Origin: Dugong dugon
Lineage: Eukaryota > Chordata > Mammalia > Sirenia > Dugongidae
Direction: 5' to 3'
NCBI GenBank assembly: GCA_030035585.1
Contig: CM057474.1
Span: 1,916,501-1,980,500, forward strand
DNA: 64,000 nucleotides
In this document: piece by piece, positions 24,982-35,660 of the stretch
How positions within the stretch are numbered: the stretch's first letter is position 1
Layout of the letters: each line of letters opens with the position of its first letter
Translations under genes and position numbers: made by a program
Notes under the pieces: generated by a model
Databases searched by the model: none
Told to the model about the DNA's origin: nothing
What the model saw: the letters and a program-made list of their open reading frames with translations, nothing else

Positions 24982-24986
24982 TTATG

Positions 24987-26217
24987 GTATACATATTGTT
25001 TTAAGGTGCTCTGTCAGATTACAGATGTTATGTTGTTTGATTTCTGAAAATCAAATGCAGTGTAATGAAATAACAGAACATTTGAAGTAGATGTTAAAAA
25101 GTAAGAAGTTCTAAAGGTTGAAGAACAGATATTATTAAAATATGTCAAACAAAAGCAACATAATCTATTTGTAATTTACAAAAATCAAAGTAAACACTAA
25201 GCTCATAGGTAAATTTAGTCATGTCTCTTGGGGACACTGCAATCTTGAAAAACTAGTATTTCAATCAGAATTATCCATATCTATCAAAGAGGGGGCCTGC
25301 ATCCTTAGACATTTAGTTTATATTGTTTCATTACTAATGTTTCAGTGCTGTTAACTCTAAAATGATACTTTAACATGGAACATGGAAATGAGCCAGTATC
25401 AGAGTAAATAAAATAATGGAAAAAGACATGGCACATTTATTTGTGCCACAAGAAGTATTCAGAATATTTTAATGTTATTTTTCAAACAAACCGGCGTGTA
25501 ACACTGATTATAATCCTAGATCTTTGGTTTTAGAGCTAAGCTAATAATAATAATAATAATAATACAGTATTCACTAATATAGCAACTTCTATTTTAAGCA
25601 ATATAAATTCGACAACAGTCTTGTATGACCTCAAAGATTTTTGAGTTTATTATTGCTGTTGTTAATAAAACAGAAGATTTTCTTATTCTTTGTAGATTAA
25701 AACTAAGAAAAAAGCTTAATCTGTCAAAAAAATCATTTGTATATAATTTTAGACGAGAGACTTCATCTAATTTCTGGTGTCTTTTAGGAAATGTCTCAGC
25801 AGTGTCCATTAAGAGTCTAAGGTTCAACAAAATATCTGAGTCTAAACCACTTCAGGCAATGAAATGATTTTTTGAAAAACAAAATTGTACAATTTGAGAT
25901 CACCATGCTTATTCAAATTACAAAAACACTAGATCACTAAGTTGCCTGCACCCTCAGTCCTTATGTAAGGTTTTTGCCCTCATTCTTACTCTTCGAAAGA
26001 ACACCAAGCTATCTTTCCAAACACACTCTTTAGTAACATTTCAACTCATTTCACTGATCCTTGCATATATATTCCCCCCAAACACACACACCTCTCTATT
26101 CTTCTCAAGATTGTCGCTCAATAGTTCCTTACACAGCAGATGATAAAATGAAACAGAAACGATGAAACACGAACAATGATACTTTTAATTATAAAAATAA
26201 TTATATGTGTGTCTGTG
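24987..26217. other. unassigned sequence
   Basis: No gene is seen. Open frames overlap on opposite strands at 25594-25867 without a recognisable domain. Confidence 0.4.
25542..25564. repeat. (TAA)n microsatellite
   Basis: Seven to eight pure TAA units. Confidence 0.95.
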
Positions 26218-26335
26218 GTAAGCAGGAAAATGGCCTCACACAGATCTCCATCTCCTAATCCCTGGAGGCCATAAACATGTTGCCTTATGTGGCAGAAGGG
26301 GCTTTGCAGATGTAGTTAAGGATCTAAAGTGTCTT
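26218..26335 (+). mobile_element. old MLT-type LTR fragment
   Basis: The block TCCCTGGAGGCC...GTTGCCTTATGTGGCAGAAG, then GGCTTTGCAGATGTAGTTAA and GGATCT, is a recurrent stretch of old ERVL/MaLR LTRs in mammals. The ends are missing. Confidence 0.5.
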
Positions 26336-27114
26336 ATGTGTCTATGATTACACACAACTTTTCTTGGTCTTGGTGAATCTGTATCTCACCATTGCTTTTT
26401 ACCACTAACTCTATATTGAACGTTCTTTGCTGTTTGTAATATCTACTGGTAGTTAGGTAAATCTGGATTCTATTTCCTACTCATTTTAAAGCCAATTTTG
26501 TCTTTCCTTCTGAAAGTCTTTAAAAGCAATCATGAGCCTTGAACCCACCTCTGGAATTTTACCTTCATTCTGTTATAAGGGACAGGGAGGCTCGCGAATA
26601 TTGCCTCTTAGTCCTGAATAATTGGCATATACATACTTTGACTAAGCTGTTCTTATTCCTTCAGTGCTGAGCAAAGGACAATTTTCTCCCCTCATTCTCT
26701 CTGGTCTAACTCTTAAAGGTGAAGTTCACATATGATTATTGTTTTCCACTCTCCGCTTGACTTTAAATCCCAAACACAGGAGTCCTTATTCCCGTTTCAT
26801 TTGAATATTAGAAGATCTTACTTTCATGTATGCTGGATCAAAAGAAAGATTTTCACAAAATGGGCATGCTTAAAGCACTCTGTCCGAAAGGAGTTATCAG
26901 TTTATGTGACTAGAAAACTATTTTTCTTAAACACATAAATTCAAACGACAATAACCGCCTAGTCCATCATATCTTTGTTTTTAAATTAATACGTAGTATT
27001 ATTTCAAACGAAAACAATGCCAGCAAACGTGACAGTCGAAAGTTTTTATCCATCTCACTTCTTCCTCGTTAAAGGTGTTAGGAATGTACTTATTAAATTA
27101 AGTTAAAGAAGCCA
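26336..27114. other. unassigned sequence
   Basis: No gene or repeat is recognised. Confidence 0.35.
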
Positions 27115-27585
27115 GTCTGAAAAAGTTAAATACAATATGATTCTAACCATACCACATTCTGGAAAAGAAAAAAACTGTAGAGACAGTAGAAAGATCAGTG
27201 GTTTCCAGGGGTGCATGCAGGGGGAGGGGAGACGGGATGAACAGATGAAGCACAGGACATTTTAATGGCAGTGAAACTGTTCTGCATGATACTGTAATGT
27301 GGCTACGTGACATTACACATTTGTCAAAATCCACAAAACCGTACAACCCAGAGTGAACCCTTACGTAAACTATGGACTTCAGTTAATAATGCATCCATAT
27401 TCCTTCATCACCGTAACAAATGTACCACGTGAATGCAAGATGTTAATAGTAGGAAAAACTGTGTGCAAAGTAGGGAGGGGAAGGGGTATATGGCAACTCT
27501 CTGTAGTTCTTACATACTTTTCTGTACACCTAAAACTGCTTGAAAAATTAAGTGTATGAAAAAAAAAAAATATATATATATCCCT
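27115..27585 (+). mobile_element. old L1 3' UTR and tail
   Basis: The text matches the 3' end of an older mammalian L1: AGATCAGTGGTTTCCAGGGG, then CCAGAGTGAACCC near 27350, then CCTAAAACTGCTTGAAAAAT at the end, followed by an A run and a short TA run at 27560-27580. Confidence 0.75.
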
Positions 27586-27590
27586 TCATT

Positions 27591-28057
27591 CTTGTTGTTA
27601 GGTGCTCTTAAGTAGGCCGGCACTCATAGTGACCTTATGTATAGCGGAATGAGATGTCTGATCCTGAGTCATCCTCACAATCATTGCTATGTTTGAGGTT
27701 ATTGTTGTAGCCACTGTGTCAATTCATCTCACTGAGAGTGTCGGTCGTTTTTCTCACTGACCTTCTACTTTACCAAGTATGATGTCCTGCAGCAATGATC
27801 CTTCCTGATAATAAGTTCAAAGGAAGCAAGATGAAGTCTCACCATCCTCACTTCTAAGGAGCATTCTGCCTGTATTTATCCTAGACTGTTTAGTTTATTC
27901 TTCTGGCAGTGCATGATACGTTCAATATTCTTTACCAACACCATAATTCAAATGAATCAGTTCTTCTTCAATCTTCCTTTTTTTCATTGACCAGCTTTCA
28001 CATGAAAATCAGGCAACTGAAAATACCATGGCTAGGGTCAGGCTCACCTTAGTCATC
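27591..28057 (-). mobile_element. RTE LINE 3' end, inverted
   Basis: It starts with the RTE tail (CTTGTTGTTAGGTGCTC) and runs back to the C-terminal coding region (CACCATAATTCAAATGAATC region). It ends at a block also found at 2620 and 52435. The plus-strand RTE begins about 15 bp later, so the two are joined head to head. Confidence 0.85.
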
Positions 28058-28181
28058 ATATTTATTTATATGTATGAGTTGCTGTGATGCTTGAAGCTAT
28101 GCCATAAGTATTTCAAATAGCAGGGTCACCCAAGGTGGACATGTTTAAGAGGAGCTTCCAGGCTAAGACAGACTAGGAAGA

Positions 28182-29013
28182 ATGACATGGCTGTCTACTT
28201 CTAAAAAAAAATTGGCCAGTGAAAACCTTATGAATAGCAGCAGAACATTATCTGATATAATGCCAGAAGACGAGTCCCTCAGGTTGGAAGTCACTCCAAA
28301 TATGACTGGGGAAGAGCTGCCTCCTCAAAGTAGAGTTAATCTTAATCATGTGAATGGAATAAAGCTTTTCGGACCTTCATTTACTAAGGTGGCACAACTC
28401 AAAATGAGAAGAAAGAGCTACAAATATCCATTAATAATCAGAAGGTGGAATAGATGAAGTATAACTAGGAAAATCAGAAGTCATCAATAATGAAATGGGC
28501 TGCCTAAAGATCAATATCCTAGGCATTAGTGAGCTGAAAAGGACTGGTATTGGTCATTCTGAATTGAACAATCATATGGTCTACTCTGCCAGGGATGATA
28601 AATTGAAGAGGAATGGCATCACAATCACCATAAAAAAGAACATTTCAAGATCTGTCCTGAAGAAGAATGCCATCAGTGAGAGGAGAATATCCAAATGCCT
28701 ACCAGGAAGAACAGTTCATATGACTATTATTCAAATTTATGCACCAACCACTAATACCAAATATGAGGAAATTTAAGATTTTCATCAACTTCTGCAGTCT
28801 GAAATTGATCAAACATGCAGTCAAAACACATTGGTAATTACTGGAGGTTGGAATACAAAAGTTGGAAACAAAGAAGACAGATCAGGAGTTGGAAAATATG
28901 GCCTGAGTGGCGGAAACAACGTGGGAGACCACATGATAAAATTCTGGAAGACCAATGACTTCTTCCTTGCAAATACCTTTTTTCAACAAAATAAACAGCT
29001 ATTATATACATAG
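28182..29013 (+). pseudogene. RTE N-terminal and apurinic-endonuclease region, decayed
   Basis: Successive fragments at 28182-28457, 28495-28776 and 28831-29013 are the N-terminus and the AP-endonuclease-like domain of RTE. Recognisable pieces are N-I-L-G-I-S-E-L-K at the domain start, Q-I-Y-A-P-T-T in the middle and T-G-G-W-N near 28840. In the last the usual G-D-W-N has lost its aspartate (GGT at 28846-28848), so a metal-binding residue is gone. TAA/TGA stops separate the fragments. The domain normally nicks DNA to start target-primed reverse transcription. Confidence 0.85.
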
Positions 29014-29823
29014 ACCTTGCCAAGTGTAATACACAGAAATCAAATCAACTACATCTGTGGAAAGAGACAATGGAGAAGCTCAATATCATCAGCCAGAACA
29101 AGGCCAGGGGCTGACTATGGAACAGACCATCAATTGCTCATATGCAAGTTCAATCTGAAGCTGAAGAAAATTTGAGCAAGTCCATGAGAGCCAAAGTATG
29201 ACATTGAGTACATACCACCTGAATTTAGAGACCATCTCCATCTCAAGAATAGATTTGATGCATTGAACATTAATGACCGAAGACCAGATGAGTTGTGGAA
29301 TGACATCAAGGACATCATACATGAAGAAAGAAAAAGGTCATTAAAAAGACAGGAAAAAAAAAAGACCAAACTGGATGTCAGAAGAGACTCTGAAACTTGT
29401 TCTTGAACATTGAGTAGCTAAAGCAAACGGAAGAAATGATGAAATAAAAGAGCTGCACAGAAGATTTCAAAGGGTGGCTCTAGAAGACAAAGAATTATAA
29501 TGAAATATGCAAAAAGCTGGTGTTAGAAAACCAAAAAGGAAGAACATGATCAGCATTTCTCAAGCTGAAAAAACTGAAGAAAAATTCATGCCTGGAGTTC
29601 CAATACTGAAGGATTCTACAAGGACAATATTGAACAATGCAGGAAGCATCAAAAGAATATGGAAGGAATGCACAGAGTCACTGTACTAAAAAGAATTGTT
29701 TCACGTTCAACCATTCAGGAGGTAGCATATGATCAAGAACTGATGGTAGTGAATGAAGAAATCAAAGCTTCACTGAAGATAATGGCAAAAAAACAAGGCT
29801 CCAGGAATTGATGGAATACCAAC

Positions 29824-30314
29824 TGTCATGGATTAAATTGTGTCCCCCAAAAAATGTGTGTAGCGACTTGGTGAGGTCATGATTCCCAGTATTGTATGAT
29901 TGTGTTATCTGATGTGATCTCCTTATGTGCTGTAAACTCTACCACTATGATGAGATTATATGTGATCTCCTCATGTGTTGTAAATTCTATCATTGCGATG
30001 AGGTTATACTGATGAGGTTGACAAGATCAGTGTCTTAATGCAATCTCTTTTGAGATATAAAAGAGAGAAGTGAGCAGAGACACATGGGAACCTCATACCA
30101 CCAAGAAAGCAGTGCTGGGAGCAGAGCGCTTCCGGACCAAAGGAAGACTGAGGACATGGACTTTCCTCCAGAGCCGATGGAGAAAGCGTTCTCCTGGAGC
30201 TGAAGCCCTGAATTTGGACTTGTAGCCTACTGGACTATGAGAGAATAAAGTTTTCTTGGTTAAAATCATCCACTTGTGGTACTTCTGTTAGAGCAGCACT
30301 AAATGACTGAGATA
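29824..30314 (+). mobile_element. MaLR-type solo LTR inserted in the RTE
   Basis: It starts TGTCATGG and ends GACTGAGATA (the usual final CA is now TA). A perfect 5-bp duplication, CCAAC, lies at 29819-29823 and 30315-30319, and RTE text is continuous if one copy and the LTR are removed. It contains an imperfect internal duplication of about 50 bp near 29905-30005 (TGTGATCTCCTTATGTGCTG and TGTGATCTCCTCATGTGTTG). An AATAAA at 30244-30249 sits where LTR polyadenylation signals lie. Confidence 0.88.
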
Positions 30315-30559
30315 CCAACTGAGATGTTTCAACAAACAGATGCAGCGCTGGAGGTGCTCACTCATCTATGTTATGAAATTTAGAAGACAGCTACCTGGCC
30401 CACTGACTGGAAAAGGTCCATATTTGTGCACGTTCCAAAGAAAGGTGATCCAAGCAAATGGGGGAATTATTAAACAATATCATTAACATCACACACAAGT
30501 AAAATTTTGCTGAAGAGCATTCAAAAGTGGTTGCAGCAGTACATCATCCGAGAACTGCC

Positions 30560-31205
30560 ATAAATTCAAGCCAGATTCAGAAAAAGACATGGAACAAGAG
30601 ATATCATTGCTGATATCAGATGAAAATTGGCTGAAAGCAGAGAATACCAGAAAGATGTTTACCTGTGTTTTATTGACTAGGCAAAGACATTTGACTGTGT
30701 GGATCATAACAAATTATGGATAACATTGCAAAGAATGAGAATTCCAGAACAATTTATTGTGTTCAGGGGGAACCTGTACATAGACCAAGAGGCAGTCTTT
30801 CAAAAAGAACAAGGGGATACGGTGGGGTTTAAAATCAAGACAGGTATGCATCAGGGTTGTATCTTTTCACTATACTTATTCAATTTGTATGCTGAGCAAA
30901 TAATTCGAGAAGCTGGACTATATGAAGAAGAATGGGGCATCATCACTGGAGGAAAACACATTAACAACCTGTGACATGCAGATCACATAACCTTGCTTGC
31001 TGAAAGGGAAGAGGACTTGAAACACGTACTGATGGAGATCAAAGACTACAAACTTCAGAATGCATTGCACCTCAACACAAAGAAAACAAAAATTCTCAGA
31101 ACTGGACCAATAAGCAACATCACGTTAAAAGGAGAAAATATTGAAGCTGTCAAATATTTCACTTTACTTGGCTCCACAATCAGTGCCTGTGGAGACAGCA
31201 GTCAA
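30560..31205 (+). pseudogene. RTE reverse transcriptase, decayed
   Basis: The RT domain shows the L-C-F-I-D segment followed by a stop and A-K-T-F-D-C-V-D-H-N-K-L-W near 30664-30715. The segment 30699-30974 has H-Q-G-C-I-F-S-L-Y-L-F-N-L-Y-A-E-Q. The catalytic YADD has become H-A-D-H (30975-30986), directly preceded by a TGA, so no polymerase activity is possible. The next frame (30993-31205) continues with L-N-T-K-K-T-K-I-L, then is cut by the L1. Confidence 0.88.
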
Positions 31206-31221
31206 GAAAACAGGTGCATTG

Positions 31222-33496
31222 ACCTGATCTTCGGCAAGGGCCCAAAGCTCATCAAATGGGAAAAGATAGTCTTTTTAACAAATGGTGCTGGCAAAACAGG
31301 ATATCCATTTGCAAAAAAATGAAACAGGACCCATACCTCACACCGTATACAAAAACTACTTCAAAATGGATCAAAGACCTGAATATGAAGCCTAAAACTA
31401 TAAAGTTCATAGAAGAAAAAATAGGACCAACACTACAGGCCTTAATACATGGCATAAACAGGATACAAACTATAACCATCAATGCACAAAACCCAACAGA
31501 TAAGCTAGATAACTGGGATCTTCTAAAAATCAAACACCTATGCTCTTCAAAAGACTTCACCAAAAGAGTCAAAAGAGAACCTACAGACTGGGAAAAAATT
31601 TTTGGACAGTACAAGTCAGACAAAGGTCTAAACTCCAGAATCTACAAGAAAATCCAACACCTCTCCAACAAAAAGACAAATAATCCTATTAAAAAATGGG
31701 CAAAGGAAATGAACAGACACTTCACCAAAGGAGACATTCAAATGGCCAACAGACACATGAGGAAATGCTCACGATCACTAGCCATTAGAGAAATGCAAAT
31801 TAAAACCACAATGAGATAGCATCTCACCCTGGTGTTACTGGCACGAATCAAAAACCCTGGAAATAACAAATGTTGGAGGGGCTGTGGGGAGATGGGAACT
31901 CTTATGCACTGCTGGTGGGAATGCAAAATGATACAACCATTTTGGAAAATGATATAGCGTTTCCTCAGAAAGCTAGAAATAGACATACCATTCGATCCAG
32001 CAATCCCACTCCTAGGAATATATCCTAGAGAAATAAGAGTCGTCACTCCAATAGACATATGCACATCTATGTTCATGGCAGCACTGTTCACAATAGCAAA
32101 ATGATGGAAACAACCTAGATGCCCATCAACAGATGAATGGATAAACAAACTATGGTACATACACAGAATGGAGTGCTATGCAACGAGAAAGAACAACAAT
32201 GAATCTGTGAAGCAGCTCATAACATGGATGAAACTGGAGGACATTATGCTGAGTGAAATAAGTCAATCACAAAAGGAAAAATATTGTAGGAGACCTCTAT
32301 TGTAAAAACCCATGAAAAAGTTCACACACAAAATGTAACAATCTTTGTTGGTTTCCAGGGATGGGAGGGGTGGTGGGGAAATACTAAATAGGCAATAGAT
32401 AAGTGGTATCTGGGGTGAAGGGTGAGACAGTACACAATACAGGGGAAACTAGCACAACCTGTACAAGGAAAGGTCATGGAAGCCCCATAGACACATCCAA
32501 ACTCCCTGAGGGACTGAATTGCTGGGCGGAGGGCTGTGGGGACCATGGTCTCGGGGAACATCTAGCTCAATTGGCATGACACAGCTTATAAAGACAATGA
32601 TCTACATTCTACCTTGGTGAGTAGTGTCTGGGGTCTTAAAAGCCTGTGAGTGGCCATCTAAGATACTCCACTGGTCTCATCCCTTTGGGAGCAAGGGAGA
32701 ATGAAGAGAACAGGATACAAGGAAAAGATTAGTCCAAAGGACTAATTGTCCACGGCTACCAAGGCCTCCACCGGACTGAGTCCAGTACAGCTAATTGGTG
32801 CCCAGCTACCACCACTGACTGCTCTAACCAGGATCACAACAGAGGGTTCTGGACAGAGCTGGAGAAGGATGTAAAGCATAATTCTAAGTCACAAAAAAAA
32901 AAAGACCAGATTTACTGGCCTAAAGGAGACTGGAGAAACCTCCAGAGTATGGCCCCCAGACACCCTTTTAGCTCAGTGGTGAAGTTACCTCCAAGGTTCA
33001 CCATTCAGCCTGGGAGTGGACAACCCCATAAAACCAAATGAGACTAACGAGGTACAGGAGTCCAGTGACAAGGGCCAGAAGGCAGAAGGGGACACGGAAG
33101 CTGGTGATAGGGAATCCAAGGTCGAGTAAAGATATTGTTGATGTGTTGTGAGATTGTTAACCATTGTCATAGGGCAACATTTGTAGTAACTGTTAAATGA
33201 GAAACTATTTTGTTCTGTAAGCCTTCATCTTAAGTGAGAATAACAGCACAATTGGAAGAGTGTAGTCAATGTCACTGAACTGTGTATGTAGAAATTTTTG
33301 AAACAGTGTATCTTTGGCTATGTGTATTTTCACCAAAAAAAAAAAAAAAAGTTTGAGAATTTAGAGGGTTAATATGTTGTGGGGTTGTTAACCAATGTCA
33401 TAAAACAACATGTGTACTACTGTTTCATGAGAAACTATTTGTTCTGTAAGCCTTCACCTGAAGTACAATAAAATATAACAAATAAAATAAAAAAAA
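31222..33496 (+). mobile_element. 5'-truncated young L1 inserted in the RTE
   Basis: A 16-bp target duplication (GAAAACAGGTGCATTG at 31206-31221; one change at 33497-33512) flanks it. It contains the C-terminal third of ORF2, the 3' UTR (32310-33480) with an internal A run near 33335-33350, and an A-rich end after CAATAAAAT. The 3' UTR module that is doubled at 35661-36230 is single here. Its tail and truncation are typical of target-primed reverse transcription. Confidence 0.93.
31256..32304 (+). pseudogene. L1 ORF2 C-terminal remnant
   Basis: An open stretch of 187 codons (31256-31819) matches the ORF2 C-terminal domain, with K-Q-D-P-Y-L-T-P and W-E-K-I-F-G-Q-Y. A TAG follows at 31817-31819. 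The frame then continues with the cysteine-rich C-W-R-G-C-G segment and H-C-W-W-E-C near 31870-31925, further stops, and the usual ORF2 end near 32304. It lacks endonuclease and RT. Confidence 0.85.
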
Positions 33497-34040
33497 GAAA
33501 ACAGGTGTATTGTGTTGTGCAAATTTGTTGCAAAACACCTCTTTAAAGTGTTGAAAAGCAAGTATGTTACTTTGAGAACTAAAGTATACCTGATCCAAGC
33601 CATGGTATTTTCAATTGCCTTATTTGCATGCAAAAGCTGGGGAATGAACAATGAAGACTGAGAAAGATTGAAACCTTTGATTTATGGTGTTGGCAAAGAA
33701 TACTTAATACATGATAGACTTCCAGAAGAACGTACATATCTGTCTTGGAAGAAGTATAGCCAGAATGCTGCTTAGAAGCGAAGTTGGGGAGACTTTGTCT
33801 CACGTACTTTGGAAATTTTATTAGGAGGGACCAGTCCCTGGATAAGGACATCATACTTGGTAAAATGGAGGCTCAGTGAAAAAGAGGAAGACTCTCAATG
33901 AGATGGACTGACACAATGGCTGCAACAATGGGCTCAAACATAGCAACGATTGTGAGGGTGGCGCAGGACTGGGCAGGGTTTCATTCTGTTGTATGAGTTT
34001 GATCCAACTTTACAGCACCTAACAACAACAACAACAATAT

Positions 34041-34775
34041 CTATGAAGAGGAGTTGAAGTACTTAATGATGAAGATCAAAGACTACAGTCTTCATTATGA
34101 GTTAAAAACACAGGGAAAATAAAAATCCCCACAACTGAACCAATAAGCAACATCATGATAAATGAAGAAAATATGGAAGTTATCAAAGATTGCATTTTAC
34201 TTGGTTCCAAATAAACACCCATAGAAGCAAACCCAAAACCAAGCCCATTGCCATCAAGTCGATTCCAACTCATAGCAAACCATGGAAGCAGCAGTCGGGA
34301 AATCAAATGATGTATTGCATTGGGCAAATCTGCTGCAAAAGACCTCTTTAAAGTGTTAAAAAGCAAAGATGTCACTTTGAGAACTAAAGTTCTCCTGCCC
34401 CAAGCCAAGGTATTTTCAACTGGATTGTCCATGTGAAAGCTGGACAATGAATAAGGAAGGCCAAAGAATTGTCGCTTTTCAATTATGGTGTTGTTGAAGA
34501 ATATTAAATATACCATGGACTGCCAGAAGAACAAACAAATCTGTCTTGGAAGAAATATAGCCAGAATGCTCCTTAGACACAAGGATGGTGAGACTTTGTC
34601 TCATGTACTTGGGCATATTATCAGGAGGGACCAGTCCCTAGAGAAGGACATCATGCTTGGAAAAGTAGTGAGCGTGTGAAAAAGAGAAAGACCCTCAATG
34701 AGATGGATTGACACAGTGGCTGCAACAATGGGCTCAACCATAAGAAGAATTGTGAGGATGGCGCAGGACCAGGCT
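34041..34775 (+). mobile_element. second RTE LINE fragment
   Basis: It begins in the segment after YADD (GAGGAGTTGAAGTACTTAAT) and runs towards the 3' end, stopping at GGCGCAGGACCAGGC where the composite SINE begins. It is not a continuation of the RTE that ends at 34038, because the same segment (GACTACA...CTTCA) is present there at 31040. It carries a 48-bp truncated SINE at 34230. Confidence 0.82.
34230..34277 (-). mobile_element. severely truncated AfroSINE in RTE
   Basis: Only the tail is present (CCATTGCCATCAAGTCGATT, reverse orientation) with an A/C-rich start. It splits RTE text; the flanking words CCCATAGAAGCA and ACCATGGAAGCA look like an imperfect target duplication. Confidence 0.7.
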
Positions 34776-35070
34776 GTGGCGGCTCAATGGTAGAATTATC
34801 ACTTCCGTGCTGGACACCCTGGTTCAGTTATCTACCAATGCACACCAAGTGTAGTCACCGCTTTTCTGTCAGTGGAGGCTTGGGTGTTGCTATGATACTG
34901 AACAGGTTTCTTAAGAGCTTCTAGATTAAGACAGGTGAGAAAGAAAATCCTGGTGATCTAATTCCGAAAATCAGCCAGTAAAAACCCTATAGATTACAAT
35001 GGTCTGATTCTATCGTGCATGGTGTTACCATGAATGGCTTCAGCTAGACAGCAGACAACCACAACAATAA
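34776..35070 (+). mobile_element. composite SINE: tRNA-Gly head, RTE-leader body
   Basis: The first about 70 bp read like tRNA-Gly: box A GGCTCAATGGTAGAATT, box B-like CTGGTTCAGTTAT, then CCAATGCAC. The body (GTTGCTATGATACTGAACAG, GAGCTTCTAGATTAAGACAG, AATCAGCCAGTAAAAACCC) matches the RTE 5' leader at 28075-28235. The end reads GCAGACAACCACAACAATAA, an RTE-type tail. I do not know a named family with this head. The RNA polymerase III boxes are mutated, so this copy is probably silent. Confidence 0.7.
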
Positions 35071-35077
35071 CTCTACT

Positions 35078-35165
35078 TTTTGTTATTGTTATTGCCATTG
35101 AGTTGGCTCTGACTCATGGCTACCTTATGCATAACTGAATGAAACACTGCCCAATTGTTGGCATT
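35078..35165 (-). mobile_element. RTE 3' tail fragment, inverted
   Basis: ATTGCCATTGAGTTGGCTC, then ATGAAACACTGCCCAATTGT, is the RTE 3' end in reverse. It breaks off after about 90 bp. Confidence 0.7.
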
Positions 35166-35469
35166 TAATGAGCACATATAATACACCAGAAACTTTTCTA
35201 AAGGCATAGCATTAATTAACTCGCTTATTGTGGAATATAATTATGCTGTCCCAAGGGAAGGGCGGTAAAAGACATTCCAGAAAAGTAAACATCCTGATTA
35301 AAGGACTGAAAGTAAAGTGTACATAAAGGATGAATCAAAAGTATGGGAGCATGGCTAGAATGTAGTAAGAGAAATTTAACATTTTCTACAATGTGGGTGG
35401 AATCAGACAGATTTGATGATTTTGCAGTGAAGAGTCTTCAAAATAATTTATGTAATAGAGTTTACAAAG
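35166..35469. other. unassigned sequence, L1 target region
   Basis: No gene is recognised. It ends at the left target-site duplication (TTAAGCTATCTTTT, from 35470) of the large L1. Confidence 0.45.
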
Positions 35470-35660
35470 TTAAGCTATCTTTTTTTTTTTATGTTTTATT
35501 GTACTTCAGGTGAAAGCTTACAGAGCAAATAGTTTCTCATGAAATAGTAGTACACATGTTGTTCTATGACATTGGTTAACAACCCCACAACGTATTAAGC
35601 CTCCAAATTCTCAACCTTTTTTTTTTTTTTTGATGAAAATTACAGATGGCCAAAGATACA

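Larger units (their letters stand above)
28072..34038 (+). mobile_element. near full-length RTE LINE split by an LTR and an L1
   Basis: One RTE element runs from a 5' leader (28072-28260) through endonuclease and reverse transcriptase to a CAACAA tail at about 34010-34038. It is interrupted by a solo LTR at 29824-30314 and by an L1 at 31222-33496. Removing these with their duplications leaves about 3.2 kb, the size expected for a full RTE. After the L1 the text resumes exactly where it left off (GCATTG | TGTTGTGCAAATTTG, then the 'aaacacctctttaaagtgtt' block). Many stops and frameshifts show that it is dead. Confidence 0.9.

Noticed and set aside
34776..34845. A functional tRNA-Gly gene
   Set aside because: The boxes and stems carry several changes, there is no terminator after the head, and the sequence continues into an RTE-derived body. 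It is a SINE head.
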